Shown here one piece after another: positions 32,880 to 45,731 of a stretch of DNA of 64,000 nucleotides. Position 1 is the stretch's first letter, and every line of letters begins with the position of its first letter. The notes below the pieces were generated by a model. It was given only the letters and a program-made list of their open reading frames with translations, made no database searches and had not been told where the DNA came from. The DNA is from Euglena gracilis. Its lineage: Eukaryota; Euglenida; Euglenophyceae; Euglenales. A program made the position numbers and the translations under genes. Location of the stretch: positions 43,052,437 through 43,116,436 of the forward strand of contig CP154956.1 in assembly GCA_039621445.1 (NCBI GenBank). Direction: 5' to 3'.

Positions 32880-35700
32880 AGAAACGGGAGGTTGTTGGGC
32901 TCAACCTGATCCCCCAAAATTGACCCCTTTGTCTGTAGAGGTCAACATCTGAACGTGCCCCCCCCCCCCATTTGAGGCAATTGGTCGGCTCCGTTGGCCC
33001 TTGGCTGTCAAGTCAACCATTCCCCCCCCTTAAAGTGTGGGAATGGTTGACCCGGGGGGGGGGGGGGCAAACGTGCCCCAGGCCAATGAGGAGGAAGGGA
33101 GGGGGGATGCAAACACTTTTTTTTTTGCATTTTTTTGCGTTTTTTTTTTCAATTTTTGATTGGAATCTGTCTATTTTTTGTGTTAATGCATGTTGTTTTT
33201 TTTGCATTTCCCCCCAGCAATTTTTCGATATCTGCTGAGACCCCCTGGGAAATTTTTTTGTCCTGAATTTTTTTCGAAATCAAACTTCAAGTTAAATAAT
33301 TCAGAATCAGCACGTTCCCAAAATCTTATTAAATGTGTGTTCAAAATATGCGCGCAATGGGAACAATTTTCCCTGGAGGAGGTGAAAATTTTTTGAAGTC
33401 CTCCAGCAGAAAAGTGCACATCCCAGGGGAGATCCTGAAGGAATTTGCATGCAACCAGCATTTTTTTTGTTTGTTTGCAGATTCTATTTCGTTTTTGTGT
33501 GTCGTGTTTTTGAGGTTTCATGTTGCGTCCCCCCTGGAAGATATGTCAGGGGAGGCAGATGTTTGATGAAAGAGCTTTTGACAAAAAGCCTTTTCCATTA
33601 AATTGCATCAACTTTTGTCTTCCATCGAAATGCAGTATCAGGGAATGACCCTGCCTGGAATTCTTCAGCATGGTTCGACAAGGATGGGAAATCCAGCGCA
33701 CCCAACTTCAGGGTTTGCAGTCTTGACACTGTTCAAATCACCTGACCCATTCAATGCACAGTGCATATGCAATGCGAATGGAACCACATCGCTTGCATTC
33801 ATTATCTCTTGCTAACCTTTGACGCATTGCGCAGTATCATTTTCAACATATCTTTTGCTCTCCATTGTTTTGACCCATCTTAAGACCCAAGATTTTGTTT
33901 TAAACCCAATTTAAGAGCTAATTTAGGCGTTCAAATCTCAAACCAGTGATTTTATTCCAAACCCTAACCCAAAACTCTGACGCACTGTCATCCCTTTTGC
34001 AACGCTCCACATGCATCCAAACGTCGAAAATTCCATCAAGGGAACGCTGGGATGCAGATGTTGCCAAAATTTTAGGGATCGGTCAAAGTTGTATCCCCCC
34101 CAAAGATCCCAGGTCCACTTTTTGGGCCTGTTGCTGAGAATCCCAAAGGGGGCCTTTATTTGGGGTGGGGGGGTTCAGATGGTTGGAGGAGTTCCAAATT
34201 CCTTGGAACGAAATACTTCCAATTAAAAAAAAAGTATATTGGGGTTGGCGAATGTTTCAGCTGAAATTCTGATCTGCAAAGTGGAACATCGACCCCGCCG
34301 GCTAATACACTTAGGCTGGGGGGGTTGGTGTGTGACAGTTGGTCGACTTCCCATTGTTCAACCAACCAGCTGTCAGACTAGTTGCCAAGCCAGTTGGACT
34401 TTTTAGTCAATTGATCGAAATGACACCCACAGGATTTCATTCTGGCAATTCATGTCAATTTTGATGCCAGAAATGTCGCATTTGGAAATTCATTTTGTTG
34501 AATGTTTTTAAAAAGGAAGCAATCTGTTCAAAAATGATGCCAATGATGACGCCAGGGATCCCACCCTCGGCCTGGACAAGTGTCTTGCCATTACCGTCCA
34601 ACAGATGCAAGACTGGCTCACTCATTCCCTGTCCTAAGGATTTTTCTTTGTTCTGAGCGCTGGCGATTGACCAACAAGGGCTGCATTACATGGGGTGCTT
34701 TCCTCAACGGGGTGGGGTGGCCTCAAACAGCAGCCGCCAATTCTGGCTGGTTGTTCGACAAGCGCATTGGTCAGCAGGTGCCCCATCCCCCCGGGGGGGG
34801 GGGGGTCCAGCCAGCCAGCAGCTCAAATCCAGCCAGCAGCCCAAATCTGGGCTGGGAGCCCCCCCCTGGGGGGGGGGGTCGGGTGAAATAAAGTTGGGTC
34901 CAGCCCGGCCGGAGGCCGGGCCAGCCGGCCGCGGGCTGGCCAGCCAACTAAGTGGTCAGTCTTCACCCAAAATACATACGTGGATGAACATCACGCGCGC
35001 AAAATGGCATACAATAACAACACAAAAAAGGGCACATGCTGCACAAGGAAGGTTGTTTTTCGGCCCCCTGGACAGGTGCACACAAAACCAGTTTTGTGTG
35101 CAACCGGCTTTTTGGAATGCAAGCAGCAGACTGATGATTTGATACTGGCAAAACCTACATGTCTTTGCCCATATTTTTATCTCCCTCTAACTACTGCCTT
35201 CCAACCTGACCTTTTTTTTTTCGCAACTTAAAAAGAGAAAATGTTCCAGAAAAATTTCAAAATACGATGCATATTTTGCAAGTGTACCAGTTTGAGGATC
35301 AGTGTTGTGTCTCATTAGGCTCAGTTGGGCCTGATGTTAGCCAGATGTTCGTCAAAGGAGTTCGGCCTGATTCGGCCTAAAGCCCTAACCCGAACCCTGT
35401 TCCTTCGAGTTCAGAAGGAAAACAGCGTCGAAGGACACTGCGGATTGACGACCAACACAGGTTCATCATCCCCCCCCCCAAAGAACAGCAATCAATTTCA
35501 ACCACAAAGGAGTACTCGAGGTATTTTGACTGAATTTTTTTGTTGACATCACTGTTATTTTTGGGACGCTTGGTTGGGTACCTGCCTCCCTGTTCGAAGA
35601 GGTTGTGAATGCCTGGTTCAGTGGCAGCTTTCTGACACAAAATGAGATTTATTATTTTCAGAAATCCTCTTGCGTTCCGCGCAGGTGTTTTGCCACCTAC
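32880..35700. other. no firmly supported gene
   Basis: AT-rich with pyrimidine tracts. Two segments look exon-like: 33629-33735 after TCGAAATGCAG (NDPAWNSSAWFDKDG in one frame, a different open frame to 33815) and 33398-33450. I could not settle a frame for either. A CCAGCC module lies at 34800-34950. Confidence 0.35.
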
Positions 35701-35706
35701 TTTGCA

Positions 35707-38700
35707 ATGACCTCCATCAAGTTGGAGCAGCTTGCTCTGCAAGAGAGTCGACGTGATGAAGCGTACCTGGAGCTCCACTCCATCCGCACCGTGTTCCAGC
35801 GCGTCACCCAGGGGCTGGTGACGCAGCAGCCGGCAGACGTTCACGATTTCGTCCGCCAGGAGATCCAGGTGGTTGATCCTGGTTGCCAGTCCAATCTCCA
35901 ACCATGTTTTTCACGCCTGGACAATTGGGCAAACAAGCGTTGTTTCCTCTATTCTGTTTGTTTCTCACGAGACTTTGAGTGTTTTGGGCATCTTATTGCT
36001 AGAAAATGCCCACAGCTTTTTACAAATCACATTTGTGTAATATCTTGTGACACCTGTTCAATTTTTGCATTGCTTTTTTCCCTTTCTTTTGGGAACCCGT
36101 AAAATGAATTCTTCGGGCCTAGATCGGTCAAGAAAAAACCGAATAATTAGACCCCCCCAAAGTCAGACCAGGTTTTTGATAGTGGTGAGATCTTTTTTTG
36201 CACATGTAGAATCATATGCAGCCCTGTGTTTCTCTTGTTGCATCATTTTCGAGATATTTTGATTTTCGCGATTTTTTTGGCAAAAAGGATCCCTCCCCCC
36301 CCCCACGAAACTGTCACCAGGTTGGCCAATGCCGGGGACATTGATTGACGACAGGTTGACCAGCACCAGGACCCTGACACTTTTCAGGGCGGGACCCTGA
36401 TAATTTCCCAAATATTTTCAAGTATCGGGATTTTTGAGACCCGAAAATAATCGAAATCTCGCCACATGCCAATTTTGATAGGGTGCGAGGCGCTGAAGAG
36501 AAATTCTGCAGCCTTTTGTGTGGCGGATTTGGGGGGGGGTTCGTTGCGTTTATCCCTCCATTGCGCATTCCCTCCATTCCCTACACAGGCTATCTCGGAG
36601 GAGAAGCATGGGAAGCTGCATGTGATCTTTATTGTCCGCCCACCCAGGGGAATGCATTTTCCAACCCGAACCCGAAAAAAGAGTCTCACACCTGGAACTG
36701 AGTTGGCGACCAAGACCAAGGAGAATTGAAGACACAAAAATCCAAAAAATGAATGAATGAAAAATCAGGAACCATTTTGAGCCAAATTTTGGTTGAGCAA
36801 CACTAAGTTTGTTGGGCAGTCTTTTCTCCCATCTGGACCCATTCCTTTTCCTTATGGATCATCCAACAGCCAAGTTTCCAGATGTCAAACACAGGACTCG
36901 CCCACGACTTTTGGCCACAGGTTGGGATCAAGATCAACAGCTGCAAAATTTGCCGCTCAGATTCAGACTCAGACATTGAAGAGGCTGCAGTGTGCGTATT
37001 CCTTGAATTCTTTGATGATTGTGTGGGCAACCTCCTATCACGTCCCATTTCCTCTGTGTTTATAGCTTCTTGACCCCCCCCCCAGGTCCGACAAGGCTTT
37101 AATTAGCTTCACTGGTTTGCCACTCTTCTCAGCTTTCTTTCTGTTGCCCGCCCCTGCCCCCACCCGGCCAGGGGGAGGGGTACTGCCAGCGCCTGGCGGA
37201 GGAGTACGGGTTCGAGTACATCGACACGGCGGAGCTGCTGGCGGACGTCCCCCCGGATGACCTCGGCGCCGCGCTGGAGGTCTTCCAAAACGTGTTCCAA
37301 ACGGTGCCAGAGGGCACCGTCGTCATCCTGGACGGCCGCGCTGCCTTGCCTTGCGAGAAGGTCATGGATAATGGCAACCCATCAAGGATTCAGGGGTTTT
37401 CAGGGTTGGACTGAGGTTCGGAGAGTTTGGCCACGCTGGACACGAGGTAAATGGTACCGATGAGAACATTCATTTTGCTCACTCATCACTCATCAGACCA
37501 CCCCAGAAAATACCCACTATGTTGATTAATCCACCCAGGAAAAAATTGGACTACATAGACCCCCCTCCTCCCCTCGGGGGGGGGTCTGGGGCCCCTTGAC
37601 TGGAATTTTTTTTCTCCTCCAGCCATGCTGCCCAACCACCCTTGCTCCATGGGGTCTGGACCCGTCCCGGGGGTTCCCACCCCCTGCAAAAAGGACAAAA
37701 ATTTTCCTTCCTGCGCTTTGCGCTGAAAGAATTTTTTGCCATTTTGACCCGGTCGGCGCGCAAGGGGTACACCCCCCGTATGGGCGCCCACTTCGCCTCC
37801 CGAATTTAATTTTGTCTTCTTTTACACCCGCCCCCGCCCACACAACCACTCTCCACTCCTGCCCTCCATCTGGACTCCCACCCCGGGGGTTCACACCCCG
37901 TGCGACAACCCTGCGCGGCTGGTTTTTTGCATTTGGACCCCCCCCTTTTGTTTCCTTCCCTTGCTCCATCCCCCACCCATCCATCCCTTCCCCAACCTTT
38001 CCTGCTCTTCCGCACCCCCCTTTCCTTCTCTTCTCATTTTCTCTGAACGAAATTTTTTGCAATTTTTGACACCGTCGGGTGGACAAGGGGTACAGCAAAA
38101 TGCCTTCTTCCCTCCATTTTTTGCATTTTTATCTTCTTTGGGTGAATAATAAAAAAAAGACAAAGAAATTGATGAACTGACAAAAAACTGTTAAAGTATT
38201 TCAAGACATTTTGGGCAAAAATTTTAAGGGTTTTTCTAAAGGTTTTTAGAAAAGGTGCCTTAATAATAACGCCTGCTTTCAATGTATTCCTGCCCCACCA
38301 CAAGTGTACAGGTGCGCATTTAAGGACGAAATTTCAGGCCTTTTGGAGTGGCATTTATTTTTGGGTGGCACCCAAAATTGCCAAAATGGGACAAAAGTGC
38401 CCAAGATTGGGTGATGATGGCCCAAACTCATCAAACAATGGGCCAAAGCTTGCCAAAGGTTGCCACTCAAATTTTTCAAGTATGTAGCAGGCGTAATCTC
38501 AGTTGGGTGGGGGTGTGCATTTTTAGGGAGTAATTTTGGAAACAGAAGCATAGGGCGCTGCAATGCATGGGAGGGTAGGCACCGCCGCCAACAAAGGTGG
38601 CGGTCCATTACAAGTGCAGCCTGTGCGGCGGTGTGCTATATGTGCCAGGCTTGTGCTTAGTCGGGTGCCTACCCCACGGGGGGGGGGGTGCTAGGGGCAG

Positions 38701-40650
38701 GCACCCCATAGCACCCGATCCGACCCCCCCGGGGGGGGGGGAGGATCACACAAGGTGAGTGTATGTCCCTACAGCGCTGGAATTACACCAGAGTTGCTCA
38801 CCCGGCCAGGCGGAGCAACAAAAGAGCACTGGTGTAAGGGGTACCTGGCCACTCACCACACAGCAAACTGGGCCAGAAGCAAAGTTAGCGCCGGCCATAA
38901 ACAGACAAGAAGCCTTAGTGCAACTAAGGGGGGGGGGTAGGGTTTTGGGGGGTGTCTGCCCCTAGCAGGCACCCCCCTCCGACCCCGGCGCCGAAGGCGC
39001 CGTGGGCCCGGAAAAGGCCATTTTCAATGAAAATTTTCTGGGTCCCCCCCTGGACCCCTATCCCCCCCAGGGGGGGTGTGCCTGCTAGGGGCAGGCACCC
39101 TATAGCACCCACCCCCCCGGTCGGTAAGCACAAGCATGATATGTGCACCTGTGTTTCCATTTGGAGGGGATGCACTTATCAGGGGGTATGTGCAATTAGG
39201 ACGGTGCACATTTGTTTAGAGGGGGTTACGAGTGACGAATGACAGAAAACAACAGGAAAGCCCTCCCCCCCCCACTACAACTGTTCACAGGGCCCAAACA
39301 ATAAATTCATTTTTTTTGTTTTGGCATGTATTTTGGGGTGGAAACCAGGTTTCAATTGCTGTCAAGTCCTTTGCTCAATACTTCTTTTAGGTTCTTGTCA
39401 CTGGCCCAAGGGTCAAGTCAAGTCAAGTCAAGTCAAGGGAACCAGCCCAGTGGTCAACCAACAGCCTTTTTCAGCCAGTCCAAAATCCATTCTGGACCCC
39501 CAGGGTGGTTGTTGCACGGATGCCCTGCATGCCCCGAAGCATCCCTGAAAAAAAAAACTGGTCTTTTAAACTTTTATTCTATCTACAGATAGCTATTTAA
39601 ACTTTTATTCTACCTACAGCCAGGGGGGGGGAAATTATGCGGTCCGCATTATTCCGCATTATTCCGCATTTTTCCGCATTTCCGCATTATTCCGCATTAT
39701 TCCGCATTTTTCCGCATTTTTCCGCATATTTTCCGCATTTTTTTTTGTAAATTTTCCGCATTTTTCCGCATTTTCGCATTTGACCGCATTTTTTCCGCAT
39801 TTTTCCGCATTTTTCCGCATAATTTTCGCATTATCCCGCATTTTCCGCATTTTTCTGCATAATTACTGCATTTTTTCGCATAATTTCCACATTTTCCGCA
39901 TAATTTCCGCATTTTTTGCGAATTTTTTACGTTTCAGGTCAACTACAAGGTTCATTGTTTCCCCAATATGTTGGAGCACAAGTGCTCGTCTTTTCATCTC
40001 TCTGTTTTATGCATAATTTGTGCTTTGTTTTTCCATTGCATTTTGGTGACTTCTGGCAAGCTTGGGCATCGGCGATGGGAATCAAATAGCATCGGGACCC
40101 TGCATATTGTGAGGTAGAAATATATCTGTCCTCTCCATGTGACCGGGGACTCCACAGAATTTCGGCATATTTTCCGCATTTTCCGCATTTTTCCGCATAT
40201 TTTCCGCATTTTTTTTCCGCATAATTTCCGCATAATTTCCGCATTTTTCCGCATTTTTCCGCATAATTTCCGCATTTTTTCCCCGCCTGCCAGACCGCAT
40301 AATTTCCCCCCCCCTGCTACAGCATAGCTAAAGCCCTGGTTATTTGAAATTTCTTTCCTTTTCGTTTTTGGGATGCATTTTTTGTGACACCGGGAGCTGA
40401 TGCCAGGTTGAAAGGCAGTGTGCAATGCAAGTTCCCCCGCAGCATCAAGCAGGCCTTGCACTTCGAAGTGCAAGTCGTGCCGTGCCGCTTCCTCGTCCAT
40501 TTTGCCTTGGAGAATGCACCCCCTGCCACCGTTCCCCTCTATTACGCTGCGGTGGAGAAAATCGCCGTGGTCCCCCTTGGGCTCACCCCGGAGGCAACAT
40601 ACACGGAGCTTCGGGCACCATTCTTACAGCTGCTTGAGAGTATCTCATGA
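35707..40650 (+). CDS. adenylate-kinase-like protein with N-terminal RIIa/Dpy-30-type motif
   Basis: Exons: 35707-35868 (ATG start), 36589-36633, 37172-37339 and 40432-40650 (stop TGA). Residues about 15-54 (YLELHSIRTVFQ ... PADVHDFV) match the RIIa/Dpy-30 dimerisation pattern. Exon 2 (KLHVIFI) is the first kinase strand. Exon 3 has CQRLAEEYGFEYID and VVILDG. Exon 4 opens with FPRSIKQALHFE, restoring the NMP-kinase DG-FPR signature across the intron, and ends with the family's C-terminal YYAAVEKIAVVP ... EATYTELRAPFLQLLE. Intron 1 is GT-AG; intron 3 fits a GC donor. Oddities: the P-loop GxxGxGKG is not visible (GEGYC instead) and the LID region is very short, so activity is doubtful unless an exon is missing. 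Predicted 197 residues. Confidence 0.7.
38646..39138 (+). mobile_element. CAGGCTTGTGC element with 8-bp target duplication
   Basis: Left end CAGGCTTGTGCTTAG, right end TAAGCACAAGCATG, flanked by perfect ATATGTGC (38638-38645 and 39139-39146). It lies in the last intron of the adenylate-kinase-like gene. The interior has poly-C/G, a GGCGCCGAAGGCGCC hairpin and about 180 bp of unique sequence. A near-identical but truncated or rearranged copy is at 42409-42705, without matching flanks. Confidence 0.8.
39419..39438. repeat. TCAAG microsatellite
   Basis: Four tandem TCAAG/GTCAA units. Confidence 0.85.
39621..40316. mobile_element. TTCCGCAT element with terminal inverted repeats
   Basis: Left end CAGGGGGGGGGAAATTATGC, continuing GGTC; right end GACCGCATAATTT followed by CCCCCCCCCTG. 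Flanked by CTACAGC on both sides (39614-39620 and 40317-40323). Inside, two arrays of TTTTCCGCAT/AATTCCGCAT repeats (about 39646-39920 and 40165-40285) surround about 240 bp of unique DNA. It lies just upstream of the last exon of the adenylate-kinase-like gene. The duplicated flank CTACAGC itself resembles a splice acceptor. Lys/Asn-rich frames are repeat translations. Confidence 0.85.
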
Positions 40651-40654
40651 CAGC

Positions 40655-43600
40655 TTTTGATGTTTTTTTTTTGCTTGTAATTATTTTGTGTCCGGTTATG
40701 TTGTATGCCATCTGTGCGATACCTGTTCTGCGATCGTTTTGTGGTTTTCATTCTGTTTTTGTTTTGCATGCTCAGAGAAGGGTAGGCGCCTTCTTGTCTC
40801 CTGGCAGTGTTTCACCTTGAGCAATCTGTATTGCATTATTGCATTAGAAGTGGTTTGTTCAGTCCAAACCGGCTGATGGAAATTCTGGCAGGTCCCCAGG
40901 GGATCAGTTTATAAAATTTTCATAATCAATCATTAATGCTGTTCCGTGAAAGCACTTCCTTAAGACAGTGTGTCCATTACATCCAGTAGTATTTGATTAT
41001 TTTTTTAAACAACCACATGTTCATCTCATCTGAGCGGGGACAGTTGTCCCCAGGCTTCTTCTTAGCTAGGGTCCGGGGCTGGACTCCTCCCCCGAGGTGG
41101 GTCCAGGCCCCAGGGGTGGGATCCCAGGCCAGCTCAAATCTTTTTAAGGTTTTAAAGGCGTTTTAAAAGGGTTTTAAAGGGGGTTTTTAAGGCATTTTGA
41201 AATTTTCGATTTTCAATTCAATTTTTAAGGTGTCTATCTAATTTAACATGGGCTGTCAAAGAGCCATCTGGGCATCAAAACAACGTCGGTCCAGCTTGAA
41301 AATCAAAAGTTCAAAAATTTTTTTGAGTTTCGGGTGGATGGACAGTGTTCCAGCGATGCCAGAAATATTCTTTTCCCCTGGAGTAGGCCTGTTTTTTTTG
41401 CTGAGACTTTGAGACTTCTTTTTCGCGTAAAATTCGAAAGAAAATTTTTTCAGGGGGTTTCAAGGGTTTTAAAGGCATTTTGGCTAAAACCTTTTTAAGG
41501 TTTTTTAAGGGCTTTTTTGAAAGGCAAAGAACAATAACAACAACATCAATAAAATTTTTAAGAAAATAACAATGGCTGTATGCGTTCCGGCGCAAAGCGC
41601 CACAAAGTTTCTGGGAAATGCCTTTAGACGTCCCAATTTTTTTTGGGACCCTCCCCCTTGGCGGGCCGTCTTAAAATGAAACCTTGTTCCTGGAAGCACC
41701 TGCCTCATGTTGCTTTGGCCATTAGCCATTTCCATTAGGACGGTTATTAATGATATTCATTAAGCCATTTTCAGGTGCAACTCATATCTACCCTCCGGGT
41801 AGATATGAGTTGGTCAACCCGGTCAACTTGACCCGGGTCGGGTCAAGTTGGGCCCAACAGAGGGGGGAGTCAACTTCGGTGGGGGGGGGCAGGGTTTGAT
41901 ATAAGGAGGGTGTACAAGGTTTTGGGGGGGGGTCCCCCACCCCCTCCCCTGGACCAAGGGGGGGGGGTCCGGACCACCCCTCAGTCATATGTGACTAGGT
42001 CATATGCGACACATGTGATGTGAGGTCACGTGGGTGATGTGTGACCTGTCAAAACTTCCACGTCCCCCCTGCAACCCCCCCCCCCCACCTGCCAAGGGGG
42101 GTCCGGACCGACCCAGGGGGGGGGGTAACCTGGGACCCCCCCCCCAAAATGATCAAAACTTTCCTTCCAGCGCTTCACGCCGATTTTTCCCCATTTTTTC
42201 ACATTTTTTTTTGCCCCAAAAGTGCCCAAAATGGTTTTGTTGGCCGTTTGGGGCCAGTCAATTGCTTAAGCACTGGCCGACCCCCCCCCCCCCGGGGTGT
42301 GTGACTGGTTTTTTTCAGAGTGACTGACTGGTTTTTGGTCCAGACCCCCTCCCCCCCGGGGGGGGGGTCGGCCAAGGGTGGGCAAAAGTGGCTTGAGTGA
42401 CCCCGGCCAGGCTTGTGCTTAGTAGGGTGCCTACCCACGGGGGGGGGGGTTCTAGGGGCAGGCACCCCATGGCACCCGATCCGACCCCCCCCGGGGGGGG
42501 GGTAGGGTTTTGGGGGGTGCCTGCCCCTAGCAGGCACCCCCCTCCGACCCCGGCGCCGAAGGCGCCGTGGGCCCGGAAAAGGCCATTTTCAATGAAAATT
42601 TTCTGGGTCCCCCCCGGACCCCTATCCCCCCCGGGGGGGGTGTACCTGCCAGGGGCAGGCACCCTATAGCACCCACCCCCCCTCCCCCCCCCAGTTGGTA
42701 AGCACGAGCATGGGGAGGTTTTGAAGGGAACTTTTAAGGACATCTGAGGGGGGAGGGGAAGATCTGCCATAACCCCCTCCCTTATCAGGTTTAATACCTC
42801 TCTGCTGGCTCCTGCCATGACCTAGTGGGGAATGCTGGCCTGCAGGGCTCTGTAAGGGGGCCGCCAAAGGCGCCGGAAAATTTTTTGGCCTAAAATGGCC
42901 TGAAGTGTCTGGAAAGTGGCCGTTTTTCTGAGTGGCTGATCCCCCCCCCTGGGGGGTAGTGACTGGCTGGTTTTCCGAAAATGAGTGACTGACTGGTTTT
43001 TAAAAAAGTGGATTGACCCCCCTCCCCCCCCCCGGGGGGTCAGTAAAAAATTGTATGTTTGGGGCCCAAAATTTTTCGTCCCGGCACTTTGTGCCGGGCT
43101 GAAAAGGTCACCCGGACCACGCCTCAGACACTGCTTAGGTGGGGGTTGTCCCCCCCCTTCCCCCTGCTGGACTGGAGGGGGGGCCCCCATCTGCCCTTAT
43201 ATCAAACCCGGGGGGGGGGGGGTCAAGTTGGGCCCAACAGCCCAGGAGGGTCTTTCTCCCCATATTTGGGTTCACATGGCACATAACTGGATGAATTCTT
43301 GAGACACCCTATCACCATTGGACACCACTTTGGGAACTGCGGGTTTTCGATGTTTCCCAACCACTTCCTCAAAGAAGACATTTTGTGCGGAAAACAAACA
43401 AAACCATTCCCCATAGGGTGATCATGTGGGCAGCCCAAGGGGCCAATAACCAGGGGACAGGGGGGGGGTGTCAATACCATGGGAGGGGGTAGGTTTGGCA
43501 GATGTCACCAACGGTATTTTAAATACCCATGTCAGTCTTTTGACCTTTTCCCCTCATTTGAAGTCACAAAGGTGAGGTTTTAATTCCTTTTTCTCCATCA

Positions 43601-43690
43601 TTTTCCATTTTCATCATTTAATCATTTCCATCATTTCATCATTTTCGCCTATTTCTTAATCTTTCTTTAGTTTCAAGGGATCTGGTTGGG
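40655..43690. other. no supported gene; element copies
   Basis: Includes a TTTTAAGG-rich stretch (41140-41510), poly-C/G blocks, and the second copy of the CAGGCTTGTGC element (42409-42705). Frames here are proline/glycine-rich repeat translations. Confidence 0.5.
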
Positions 43691-44390
43691 CGTCCCTGAA
43701 ATGGAACGATGTTAGAAATGTCTGTCTTTAAAATTACTTGACACAAACAAATCATTCTGTCAACATTCACATTTTATCGGCTTTGCCGTAATTTTGGATT
43801 TGGATTTCATTTTTGGGATCTATTTGAAAATATTTCGGAATGTTTTGTTATATTTTTGCATCCACCTAAGTTTTAGAGACTTTAAAATACTTTGGAATCA
43901 CATGTCAGGGATTTGGGATGGCCATGCCGGAGTTGGGATTTTTTTTTCCAGGTTTTTTGGGACTCTCTCAATTTTTTGTTTCCCGTTGCTTCCAGCGTGT
44001 TTTCTGGAAATGTGAACATTTTCACTTAGGCGGTCTACTTCGCACTTAAGCTTTTTAGAAGTTTTTTGCGCAATTTCGCCAATTCCGAAAATTAATTTTG
44101 CGCTCCATTCTGCGCTCCCAAAAACGAGATTCCCCCTTTTTTGTGCTTTTGACTGGGGCGACGCCGGCTGGTTTATAAGTGACCCCTGGGAGATGTCCAA
44201 AATTTTCACGGGAAATGAAACTGCTGGGAAATTCTGTCTGCCAGCCAGCAGGATCCATTGTGGGAGATACCATGGTGACAGCCGTCGAGGCAAAGCACAG
44301 CGGACAATGATTTTAACAGAAACCAGCACTCTTGTTTTCACCGAGGTGAAGCATATTAATCAGAAATAAGGAATTGCATTTCCTTTGAAA
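43691..44390. other. no supported gene
   Basis: AT-rich unique sequence with pyrimidine tracts; nothing assignable. Confidence 0.35.
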
Positions 44391-44394
44391 TGCA

Positions 44395-44565
44395 CTTGCG
44401 CAATTGCGCAAGCAATTGAAATTTGCCCTCCTTTGCGCAGTTGCGCAAGTGAGCTTTTTGTTTTTGTTTGCGCAGTTGCGCAAGCAGTTGAAATTTGCAC
44501 CCCTTTGCGCAGTTGCGCATGGGACTCTTTATTTTTTTGTTTGCTCAATTGCGCAAGTGAAGCAC
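44395..44565. repeat. TTGCGCAATTGCGCAA palindromes
   Basis: Five TTGCGCA(G/A)TTGCGCA palindromes spaced by AATTTGC and pyrimidine-rich linkers. A further copy is at 45338-45352. Confidence 0.85.
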
Positions 44566-44694
44566 TTAGTTTATCTTCACTGGGACCGTTTCCTGGTGTG
44601 TGTTTTTTTGCTTATCAGAAATGGATGCATGATAGGATGTCATCTGCCATGTTCCCATGAAATGCATTGTCAACCCTGTTACATATCTTTCCAT

Positions 44695-44933
44695 CAGCCA
44701 TTGGACAGGAATGTGATTTCGATGGCATACAGCCTGATAAGAAAGAGTCTTCGCAACCCTTTCGTCGGACACCTCATTTTTTTTTTTACATGCTTTATGC
44801 CTTGAAAATGCAGCACAAAAAGCACTTGTTCCAGTGTGTGAAATCAGACCCCAACTGCGTCCCCTTTTTGGCGGAGGATTTCAGCTGTGTTCAGTTGTTG
44901 AAAAATGCCTCCGTTCAACCCCCCTTTTCCTGA
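44695..44933 (+). CDS. exon-like segment, function unknown
   Basis: Opens after CTTTCCATCAG and stops at 44933. Contains GQECDFDGIQPDKKE and CVKSDPNCVPFLAEDFSC. Codon bias is coding-like, but a run of ten T inside may mark a short intron. No domain recognised. Confidence 0.3.
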
Positions 44934-45503
44934 GTGAGTTTCAGATTGGTTGCATGCTCTTGATTTGCTCTGCAAATTAGAACTTTCCAATAGTCGACGA
45001 GAGGGCATTAGAATTCTGGACACCCCTGAACCCACCATTCTGGCCCCAAAAAGCGGCCATTCTGGCAGCAGCAATCGCCAGGTAGATACTCTTCGGAGGT
45101 GTGAACTTGTCGATCAGCTCCCAGGTGGTGGAATGTGTGAGACCACAAAGTTCATGGAATGACATGCTGTGCTTTCAGAACTGTGCAATGAATGCTGTTC
45201 TCGCGGTTGAATTGGAACCTTCGAATTCCCTTCGTGCTCGATGTCTGGTTTCGCGGGTTTTGAGGCACGTGTTTTTACCGAAAAAGGGACCCCAAAGAGG
45301 ACCCCAAAAGGGCCACAATTCCGGAATGGTCCCAGATTGCGCGATTGCGCAAGGCAAGTCTACTTTTGTGAGCTGAGTGCGAAGCAGACCGTCTAAGTTT
45401 TCAGCCATCCCTCAGGCGTCCCGGGGATCATGGGGTCACGGAGACCACACCCAAGCATTCCTCATTTACTTCCAATCCCAACCGCAGTTGTCGTATGTGA
45501 AAG

Positions 45504-45731
45504 ATGGCACAGTTTTTTAAGAGCATTCTCAGCAAGAAGCCAAAGAAGGGGAAAATGGAGGGTCCCTCTACAACAACTGTCGAAGAGGACTATGAGGTTT
45601 GCCTCCAGCTCATTCTTTTCGGCGTTTTTGGACTTTTTAACTTGCAGGATGTGGACTCACCTTCATCTCCCAAGCCAACAAAGGATGATTTTGAGTTCAT
45701 TGCACAACTTGGGAAAGGAGCATTTGGGAAG
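45504..45731 (+). CDS. protein kinase, N-terminal exons only
   Basis: Exon 1 45504-45596 from the ATG (MAQFFKSILSKKPKKGK), a 51-nt GT-AG intron 45597-45647, then exon 2 from 45648 encoding SSPKPTKDDFEFIAQLG and the glycine-rich loop GKGAFGKV. DDFEFIxxLGKGAFGKV is the start of a Ser/Thr kinase domain, most like the AGC group. Exon 2 ends at a GT donor at 45732 or reads to a stop at 45752. I could not find the ATP-lysine, HRD or DFG exons before VPS45 begins at 49260. The gene is therefore either truncated or its remaining exons lie among elements I could not resolve. Confidence 0.65.

Noticed and set aside
37551-38163. Overlapping open frames on both strands
   Set aside because: Pyrimidine-rich intron sequence of the adenylate-kinase-like gene with no family signal; mutually overlapping shadows.
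39659-40300. Lys/Asn-rich open frames (MRKNAEK type)
   Set aside because: Translations of the TTCCGCAT satellite inside a mobile element.
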